From Bacteroidales bacterium (GTDB lineage Bacteria; Bacteroidota; Bacteroidia; Bacteroidales; SMBSF77), in contig JAIOTT010000144.1 in assembly GCA_021106655.1 (NCBI GenBank), positions 1 to 10,906 on the forward strand: a stretch of 10,906 nt of DNA, read 5' to 3'. The notes beneath the pieces are model-generated. The model searched no databases. It was not told where the DNA came from and worked only from the letters and a program-made list of their open reading frames with translations. Below, piece by piece: positions 7,901 through 10,906 of this stretch. Both the position numbers and the translations under genes were made by a program. Positions within the stretch are counted from its first letter, which is position 1; the number at the start of each line of letters is the position of its first letter.

Positions 7901-8365
7901 TGTGATTTTATCTGACCACTGTATTTTTTCAGTGGTTCCCGGGGTTGTATAATAATTAACTGAATTTTTTTCAGTTCCGTAGACTTCATTTAGTGTGAAT
8001 AAATCATAATTCAATGGTAATTCTGATTTATCAATTACTAATACTTTATTAAATGACGTCCTGGTGACACTATACCTAAATTCTGCATTAATGCCTTGTA
8101 GTACATTGGTGTTTTTTTGGTCTGTCAAGGTTGCTTTGTTATTTTTATAGTTGGTTATAACTGAAAAATCATTATTCCTTACGGATACGCTTTTGAATGT
8201 CCACTGAATATTTTCATCGTCTGAAATGAAATGGAATGGCTGGTCTGAAACCGCAGGGATTATAACTGTAAATTTATCGTTTGTTATCATCTCATCGGCT
8301 GTGGCAGGGGAAAGCATACACAAAAATAGAATAATGCATACTATCGCTAGGGGTGATGATGACAT
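4961..8365 (-). CDS. Giant multidomain surface protein with propeller-like, Fn3 and Ig-like domains, membrane-anchored (1134 aa)
   Basis: I choose ATG 8365-8363, whose first base overlaps the upstream TGA; an in-frame TTG one codon earlier is possible. Residues 1-23 are a signal peptide ending PATA. Residues 25-225 form an N-terminal beta domain closing at YFDPNVG. Residues 226-467 hold five units of about 50 residues with WSS(D/N)S, (V/I)SGIS and TLKLI motifs, FG-GAP or propeller-like. Two near-identical Fn3 domains span 473-577 and 578-682 (HVGTSSGLSDKWDSGIQ; TTYYVQVRTND). PKD/cadherin-like and Ig-like sandwiches cover about 683-865 and 866-968 (VTPPSIDSSSV). A run of eight Gly follows. The Cys1026/Cys1033 domain (about 985-1085) matches the C-terminal domain of the 988-aa protein, and a hydrophobic anchor spans about 1098-1130. 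Coupled to the RHH-like gene upstream. Likely a surface adhesin or viral spike-like protein, by inference; no enzyme motif is seen. Confidence 0.88.
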   Translation of the reverse strand: MSSSPLAIVCIILFLCMLSPATADEMITNDKFTVIIPAVSDQPFHFISDDENIQWTFKSVSVRNNDFSVITNYKNNKATLTDQKNTNVLQGINAEFRYSVTRTSFNKVLVIDKSELPLNYDLFTLNEVYGTEKNSVNYYTTPGTTEKIQWSDKITTKEITASVVYFGDNGLIFKSPIAWDDHGTIIRGYYEVKYNSPGSIELFTVFEKEKIDTLQGTIYFDPNVGFWSSDSSIVSGISNINFASTPHVFNVHGFNQMISGGYDGICYGYDRSGSTWVTNNTLVSGISDIGSYSVPTVYKDGSTIKLIVGGSDGTVDGYIGGGPWSSNSDVVSGISNMVAHSVPCVYNDGGTLKLIMGEKESGAATPTGYTGGGPWSSDSNVVSGITTTYDYFRPTVFNDSGTLKLISATTGSGDNVGYVGGGSWSSDNSHITDMSDGGYGITTLFSESSIWKAITGDVGGDYYGNIWDEAPETSNLKTEHVVNGTRIYTNLSTPYFTWTYTDNEDVAQNSWQIHVGTSSGLSDKWDSGIQSGTDKYDIYAGSALSRATTYYVQVRTNDSHANSTWKKGTFRFNTVPVTSTVKTESATNPIQIYTNTSTPYFTWSYSDGDSDTQESWQVFVGTSSGLSDKWDSGIQTGTDNHDIYAGSTLSRNTTYYVQVRTNDNYENSAWETGTFKINALPVITNVAISPGAPQDTDDLTATNDTATDGNGDSVTLYHRWYKNDVLQSGLNDIITILASNLTDDDVWKVGIIPNDGYENGSQLLSATATIGTGNYAPTLSGITTNVSTKKYGYDILVSTLTAYDQNDDSYTFHVGDSIGASNLCNSTSTPNGTEANCTITVNWTTGSHTIYGRLTDANDTSIEYQEIITVDVTPPSIDSSSVTPASGTTDSTYQLSSSISIANGTITSVKVCIGQLELSCTNYTMTLSGENYIYNFSTGSAGSYASTIYASDDSGNSDSTAGPSFFVATGSAGGGGGGGGTNITINETILGDLALTPGRLDTYFILTGDEGKTSYRFISNRFIESCDSEVGTCSISEDRMDVEVVYDINRSIKVIEDVVTITDGDGYHATADVILRIINIGSSIPMCEIYVGDALGSFLSVFFEVVDGVLIGIKTWFIGSMVVGLGYFGYKGFN
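5426..5449 (-). repeat. Poly-glycine linker (eight Gly codons)
   Basis: Eight consecutive glycine codons (mostly GGT and GGC) lie between the Ig-like region and the membrane-proximal domain of the 1134-aa protein. They occupy the same place in the architecture as the Pro/Thr/Ala linker of the 988-aa protein. Confidence 0.8.
6320..6949 (-). repeat. Two tandem 315-bp units encoding duplicated Fn3 domains
   Basis: Residues 473-577 and 578-682 of the 1134-aa protein align without gaps over 105 residues. At the DNA level the plus-strand landmark CTATCCCATTTATC occurs at 6471 and 6786, exactly 315 bp apart, with long nearly identical flanks. This is a recent in-frame duplication. Confidence 0.85.
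6970..7690 (-). repeat. Five propeller-like repeats (about 50 aa each) in the 1134-aa gene
   Basis: Units begin with Trp-Ser-Ser-(Asp/Asn) or the equivalent Trp-Val-Thr, then VVSGIS, a Pro-x-Val-(Tyr/Phe) strand, TLKLI and a Gly-Gly-Gly ending. Units 3 and 4 are the most alike; units 1 and 5 have diverged. Confidence 0.75.
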
Positions 8366-8547
8366 CAAAGCCCGCCTTTCAATTTAATTAAAATTTTCGG
8401 AGTATAACGAACAACCAGAACCAACAACAGAATGCTGGTTCTGACCATTGCGGACTTCGAAACAAAGTAACCGGAGGACATCAAGAAATCAATATCCCGT
8501 AGTTGTTTTTCATTTAATTCGTTTATATGGACATTCAAACCCGTCAT
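8365..8547 (-). CDS. Ribbon-helix-helix-like regulator with a hydrophobic second helix (60 aa)
   Basis: ATG 8547-8545 is preceded by AGGAG nine bases upstream. Residues 3-9 form a short strand (GLNVHIN), 11-24 a helix, and 25-36 (SGYFVSKSAMVR) match the Gly-Tyr-x-x-Ser-(Lys/Arg)-Ser-x-x-(Val/Ile)-Arg turn typical of CopG/Arc/NikR-type RHH proteins, which bind palindromic operators as dimers. Unusually, the second helix runs straight into SILLLVLVV (residues 38-46) and a basic tail (KILIKLKGG), so the protein may be membrane-associated or a truncated relic. The TGA shares one base with the ATG of the 1134-aa gene, so it is the first gene of the surface-protein operon. Palindromes in its promoter are the likely operator, which would give autoregulation. 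The RHH call is by motif only. Confidence 0.65.
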   Translation of the reverse strand: MTGLNVHINELNEKQLRDIDFLMSSGYFVSKSAMVRTSILLLVLVVRYTPKILIKLKGGL

Positions 8548-8602
8548 AAATAATGGCTCCTGGTTATTATCTTCAAGAATAGAACTAATGATTAATATAG
8601 TT

Positions 8603-8650
8603 TTTTGTATACAAAATTGTATACATATAATATTATATGATTTTGTATGA
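8603..8650 (-). promoter_or_regulatory. Operator array and TATA region of the RHH/surface-protein operon
   Basis: Read on the plus strand, TTTTGTATACAAAA (8603-8616) is a perfect 14-bp palindrome. TGTATACA (8618-8625) is a second, with centres exactly 12 bp apart. ATATAATATTATAT (8625-8638) is a third perfect palindrome and the best TATA candidate for the minus-strand promoter. A further half-site TTTTGTATGA lies at 8641-8650. With the TATA centre at about 8631, transcription would start near 8605, so the two GTATAC sites cover the space between TATA and start. That layout suits repression by the RHH-like protein encoded first in the operon. Binding itself is inferred. Confidence 0.65.
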
Positions 8651-8680
8651 GTATCCCGATTTTAAGCTAGATGTATCTAA

Positions 8681-8704
8681 GATTGATAGATAGATGGATA
8701 GATA
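8681..8704. repeat. Imperfect GATA tetranucleotide repeat (six units)
   Basis: The units read GATT, GATA, GATA, GATG, GATA, GATA. They lie between the terminator of the downstream-reading operon and the operator array. No function is assigned. Confidence 0.7.
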
Positions 8705-8714
8705 ACCAGTATAG

Positions 8715-8728
8715 AAAAAAGTAAAAAG
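8715..8728 (-). terminator. Double oligo-T terminator for the three-gene unknown operon
   Basis: On the minus strand the sequence reads T5 then T6 (plus-strand A tracts at 8723-8727 and 8715-8720), about 125 bases past the stop of the 180-aa gene. This suits archaeal intrinsic termination. No other oligo-T run lies between that stop and the surface-operon promoter. Confidence 0.5.
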
Positions 8729-8850
8729 GAACTGACTGATAACAGATTCTTAATATAAAGCTATGTGGATAAATATACTTTCATAGGTGTAATCGGTGCG
8801 GTAGGTGGTGATTATGGGGTTCTAAAACATGATAATCAAGAGCAAGCGCA

Positions 8851-9393
8851 TTATTCTATTGCATCTTCGAGTTTAAAGATACGTTTGGCTTTTTCAGCTT
8901 CATACAATATGTCAATCTTCCATTGCCTGTCAAGTAACTTCTGCATCTGCCTTTCAGCCCTGGCTTTTTGAACACCACTGACCTGCGGAATATACTTTGC
9001 CAGATGTTGCACAGCATCCCGGTGATAATCTCCAATTTCTATTGGTGTCATCTTGTCAATATCAGGAAACTGTTTCAACCCACTGCCGTCAGATAATTTC
9101 TGGTATTTTTGATCATACGTCCATATATGATCAAAACCACGGTCCTGCTGGTCGTAATACGGATAAATCGGACGAAAGGTAAGGTGTTGCAATAACATTT
9201 CAAAGAGGTGAGCTTTTGAAACTAGTATTACCAAAGCTTTCTTATGATCATGCATCTTGATATTGAATTTCATCCTCCCTTGACTGTCGATCTCCATGTA
9301 CGCATAGGATGATGAGTTCAAAAACGAGCATGTTTTAAATTTTTTATTGTACTGTTTTTCAAGCACGGCGGCAGGGCATTTAGATAAATACAT
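8851..9393 (-). CDS. Hypothetical protein, 180 aa, last gene of a three-gene operon
   Basis: ATG 9393-9391 lies four bases after the stop of the 267-aa gene, with a weak SD (AGGTAA) inside the end of that gene. The N-terminal third (about 1-75) looks like mixed beta structure (YAYMEIDSQGRMKFNIKM). The middle is rich in aromatic residues (RPIYPYYDQQDRGFDHIW), and the C-terminus (about 120-180) is helical and charged (RAERQMQKLLDRQWKIDILY). There is no signal peptide or membrane helix, so it is probably cytoplasmic. I recognise no domain and no catalytic motif. Tight packing with the zinc-ribbon and coiled-coil genes suggests a joint role. An element-encoded replication, partition or packaging function is possible, but nothing in the sequence shows it. 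Confidence 0.75.
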   Translation of the reverse strand: MYLSKCPAAVLEKQYNKKFKTCSFLNSSSYAYMEIDSQGRMKFNIKMHDHKKALVILVSKAHLFEMLLQHLTFRPIYPYYDQQDRGFDHIWTYDQKYQKLSDGSGLKQFPDIDKMTPIEIGDYHRDAVQHLAKYIPQVSGVQKARAERQMQKLLDRQWKIDILYEAEKAKRIFKLEDAIE

Positions 9394-9397
9394 GAAT

Positions 9398-10201
9398 TTA
9401 CCTGTTCTTCAATGGACGCATTGAATCCAAAACGCCTAATAATTTTCGATTGTTTTTAGAATCACCGAAGCTTGATATCAAATCACATGTTTGTTCGATT
9501 GTGGAAACCAATTGAATATTTTTTAAATTAATATTATAAAGTTGTTCAGCGTGGGCTTTATTCTGCTCTTCAATGATATCACGGAGGTCGTCTTTGTACA
9601 TCGCTTGCTCTCTATTCAATTTCTCAATGTGTCCTTTCACTATATCTCCTAACTCACTCAGACCAACAGCAGCTTCATTATAGTTTTTGAATTCTTCGTT
9701 CATCTGAGCGTTTTCTCTTTTATACTTTGCCAGCTCTTTTTTGTATTCATCAAGAGTTGATTTTAATATTTCATGATCCCGATTAGTATCAATAATATCA
9801 TCCTTTAACATCGATACATAATCTTCGAATGCAAGTTCAACATTAGCCACATCCGCCACTGTTTTTTTACTATAATATTCTAACGACTCGTTAAATTGGT
9901 CTGGCCACTCCATAGGAATGTTATAGTTTATATTTGCATGTTGAACCGCATCAATATCCGGCATGCCTGTCTCAGGATCGTTCTTAATAAACGGTCCAAT
10001 TGGAACGGGATTATACCTCGTGTATATGGTTTCGTCTATTATTCCAGTCTCTACTTTCTCCTCCGTGGTTTCACTATCTTTGCTCTCATTAGTATCTTGG
10101 GTATCTATGCTTTTATCAGTATCTTTTCTCTCTTCAATCAGTTCACTTGACGTATCATCGATGTATTCTTTGTATGCTTTCTCTTCTTCACTATTTACCA
10201 T
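9398..10201 (-). CDS. Acidic coiled-coil protein of unknown function (267 aa)
   Basis: I place the start at ATG 10201-10199, six bases after GGTG; an in-frame GTG at 10210 would overlap that SD. The first 11 bases overlap the upstream zinc-ribbon gene. Residues 1-60 are acidic and rich in Glu, Asp, Ser and Thr (KDTDKSIDTQDTNESKD), probably disordered. Residues about 60-110 contain a Pro-rich stretch (RYNPVPIGPFIKNDPE). Residues about 120-225 form long heptad-like helices (KSTLDEYKKELAKYKREN) predicted as coiled coil, and the tail is helical. There is no signal peptide, membrane helix or enzyme motif. It could be a scaffold or structural partner of the neighbouring coiled-coil zinc-ribbon protein. 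No family is recognised. Confidence 0.78.
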   Translation of the reverse strand: MVNSEEEKAYKEYIDDTSSELIEERKDTDKSIDTQDTNESKDSETTEEKVETGIIDETIYTRYNPVPIGPFIKNDPETGMPDIDAVQHANINYNIPMEWPDQFNESLEYYSKKTVADVANVELAFEDYVSMLKDDIIDTNRDHEILKSTLDEYKKELAKYKRENAQMNEEFKNYNEAAVGLSELGDIVKGHIEKLNREQAMYKDDLRDIIEEQNKAHAEQLYNINLKNIQLVSTIEQTCDLISSFGDSKNNRKLLGVLDSMRPLKNR

Positions 10202-10460
10202 ATATAACACCGTCCTTTTTTAATTCGTTAATTAAATCTTCTAATTTACCAATTGTGTATTCTAAGGCCAGATTTATTTTTGAAATTTTCACTTTAATAT
10301 TATCTACTTCCACCCGCATCTTCACAATGTCTTTTTTTGCCGAAATTGTTCTATGATCAACAACTTTGAACGAACGACAAGCCGAACATCTGGGATGCTC
10401 TGACTTTGATAAAAATTCATGGGAACAACGAATACAAAACACAGGCCGTTGGGGTATCAT
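10191..10460 (-). CDS. Zinc-ribbon protein with C-terminal coiled coil (89 aa)
   Basis: I choose ATG 10460-10458, nine bases after the strong SD AGGGGGTG (10477-10470). An upstream in-frame GTG is part of that SD. Cys9, Cys12, Cys25 and Cys28 form C-x2-C-x12-C-x2-C (FCIRC and RCSAC), a classic zinc-binding ribbon. From about residue 32 to the end the protein is helical and charged (KKDIVKMRVEVDNIKVKISK) with heptad-like hydrophobics, so it probably oligomerises. Small zinc-ribbon/coiled-coil proteins often bind nucleic acid or partner proteins, but the specific role is unknown. It is the first gene of the operon, overlapping the 267-aa gene by 11 bases. TAG is the stop. Confidence 0.75.
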   Translation of the reverse strand: MIPQRPVFCIRCSHEFLSKSEHPRCSACRSFKVVDHRTISAKKDIVKMRVEVDNIKVKISKINLALEYTIGKLEDLINELKKDGVIYGK

Positions 10461-10477
10461 TGTGTGTGGCACCCCCT

Positions 10478-10510
10478 GTACATATACTACACATAAATAT
10501 ATACATTAAA
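10478..10510 (-). promoter_or_regulatory. TATA promoter of the zinc-ribbon operon
   Basis: On the minus strand GTATATATTTATG (10504-10492) is the best TATA candidate. About 26 bases downstream lies the SD region, so the leader must be very short. The same A/T stretch read on the plus strand (AAATATATA) could serve the divergent tiny ORF at 10534. Confidence 0.45.
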
Positions 10511-10533
10511 TGAACATATCCTAGGTGAATCAT

Positions 10534-10599
10534 ATGAACATAAGATGGACACAAAACTATTTATATTTTTCCACTATTCCAGCAGAGTTATTTAATTAA
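10534..10599 (+). CDS. Possible 21-codon small ORF with an ideal SD
   Basis: ATG 10534 follows a perfect AGGTGA (10523-10528) with a five-base spacer, and a TATA-like element lies about 35 bases upstream. The 21-residue product begins MNIRWTQNYLYFS and ends at TAA. A 9-bp direct repeat ATGAACATA occurs at 10510-10518 and again on this start codon. No homologue is recognised. The translation signals are better than chance would usually give, but the length makes it speculative; it may be a leader peptide. Confidence 0.25.
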   Translation: MNIRWTQNYLYFSTIPAELFN

Positions 10600-10638
10600 A
10601 TAAGTTATTAATGCAGACCCGAAAACGCAGAAATAGGC

Positions 10639-10656
10639 AAAAAAATGAAAATCGGT
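10639..10656 (-). terminator. Oligo-T terminator after the four-cysteine gene
   Basis: On the minus strand T4 (10651-10648) and T7 (10645-10639) lie about 60-70 bases past the stop of the 51-residue gene. Small palindromes (TGATATCA and AACCGGTT, within 10668-10689) lie between the stop and the tract. Confidence 0.5.
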
Positions 10657-10709
10657 TTTTCACTCGTTTTGATATCATATAACCGGTTTTGACTTATATT
10701 ATTATTTAT

Positions 10710-10865
10710 TCAAATCTTTCTTAATTTTTCTGAGGTTATAAAGTCACACAGCGGCGACAGCGGGCAGCCCAAGCAGATCTCCGCCGGGATATCCACTCTA
10801 TTGCCGTAAAAATGACCATAACAATTTCCAGATATCCATTTTTCGGATGCAAGGTCTACGGTCAT
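10710..10865 (-). CDS. Four-cysteine small protein with Fe-S-cluster-like spacing (51 aa)
   Basis: ATG 10865-10863 has the SD AAGGTG five bases upstream. The 51-residue product contains Cys15, Cys31, Cys34 and Cys40, arranged C-x15-C-x2-C-x5-C (key segments GNCYGHFYGNR and ICLGCPLSPLC). The closing C-x2-C-x5-C matches the spacing seen in WhiB-type regulators and in the Fe-S clamp of AddB/Cas4-type nucleases. His18 and several Tyr/Phe lie near the first Cys. The protein is far too short to be either full family, so a stand-alone mini Fe-S or zinc protein is more likely. The SD and good termination signals support a real gene. The upstream gene runs off the right edge and its last codons cannot be assigned with confidence. 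Confidence 0.7.
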   Translation of the reverse strand: MTVDLASEKWISGNCYGHFYGNRVDIPAEICLGCPLSPLCDFITSEKLRKI

Positions 10866-10906
10866 GGCCGCACCTTCTTTTTTGCCCTACAAGATCGGAC
10901 ATGACA

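Noticed and set aside
8366..8368. TTG as the start codon of the 1134-aa gene
   Set aside because: The next codon is ATG, which overlaps the upstream TGA in a standard coupled arrangement; TTG is unnecessary though not excluded.
8765..8971. 68-codon plus-strand ORF starting GTG
   Set aside because: No SD at the GTG, and its second half is antisense to the 180-aa gene. A strong GGTGGTGAT SD inside it leads to an ATG with a stop after three codons.
9896..10356. Three overlapping plus-strand ORFs of 69-86 codons
   Set aside because: All are antisense to the coiled-coil and zinc-ribbon genes, with Ser/Leu/Phe-rich shadow composition.
10470..10472. GTG start for the zinc-ribbon protein
   Set aside because: It is the last three bases of the SD AGGGGGTG that positions ATG 10460.
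10862..10906. Last codons of a gene upstream of the four-cysteine protein
   Set aside because: Two frames are possible (one ending in an ATGA overlap, one ending at TAG 10889-10887); the fragment is too short to choose.

Overview
The window looks archaeal, most likely from a methanogen or methanotroph of the Methanosarcinales type, or from a plasmid, virus or integrated element of one. The signs are A/T-rich promoters with a purine BRE plus a TATA box 25-30 bases upstream of the start, GGTG/AGGTG Shine-Dalgarno (SD) sequences, oligo-T terminators, and large secreted Asn-X-Ser/Thr-rich surface proteins with Pro/Thr or poly-Gly linkers and a C-terminal membrane helix. This placement is inference. 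No rRNA, tRNA, CRISPR array, intact integrase or intact transposase was found.

Left part, plus strand (1-1507). It opens with the end of a secreted Ig-like-domain protein. A two-gene unit follows: a 48-residue AbrB/MazE-like protein whose stop overlaps the start of a 29-residue membrane peptide, behind a promoter with a perfect 12-bp palindrome. Next is an unrecognised protein with five membrane helices, apparently translated from a leaderless mRNA and carrying a C8 tract two codons into the gene. A 57-residue hydrophobic protein with a good SD and a T7 terminator closes this part. From 1508 to 1977 there is no intact gene; the region is less A/T-rich and holds what look like decayed coding remnants.

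Middle part, minus strand (1978-8640). This is the most striking unit: a three-gene operon with a ribbon-helix-helix (RHH)-like protein that continues into a hydrophobic helix, followed by two giant exported surface proteins (1134 and 988 residues). The two large proteins share one architecture: signal peptide, N-terminal beta domain ending near an Asp-Pro, beta-propeller-like repeats, Fn3/Ig/cadherin-like sandwiches, a low-complexity linker, a homologous Cys-containing C-terminal domain and a C-terminal membrane helix. The operon promoter carries a cluster of palindromes (GTATAC cores 12 bp apart plus a 14-bp A/T palindrome) where an RHH repressor would be expected to bind. The simplest reading is an autoregulated cell-surface adhesin or spike module.

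Right part, minus strand (8851-10906). A tightly packed operon encodes a zinc-ribbon/coiled-coil protein, an acidic coiled-coil protein and a 180-residue protein, none of known function. It ends at two oligo-T tracts. Upstream lies a small divergent region with a possible 21-codon plus-strand ORF. At the right edge is a 51-residue protein whose four cysteines have the C-x15-C-x2-C-x5-C spacing of Fe-S cluster proteins.
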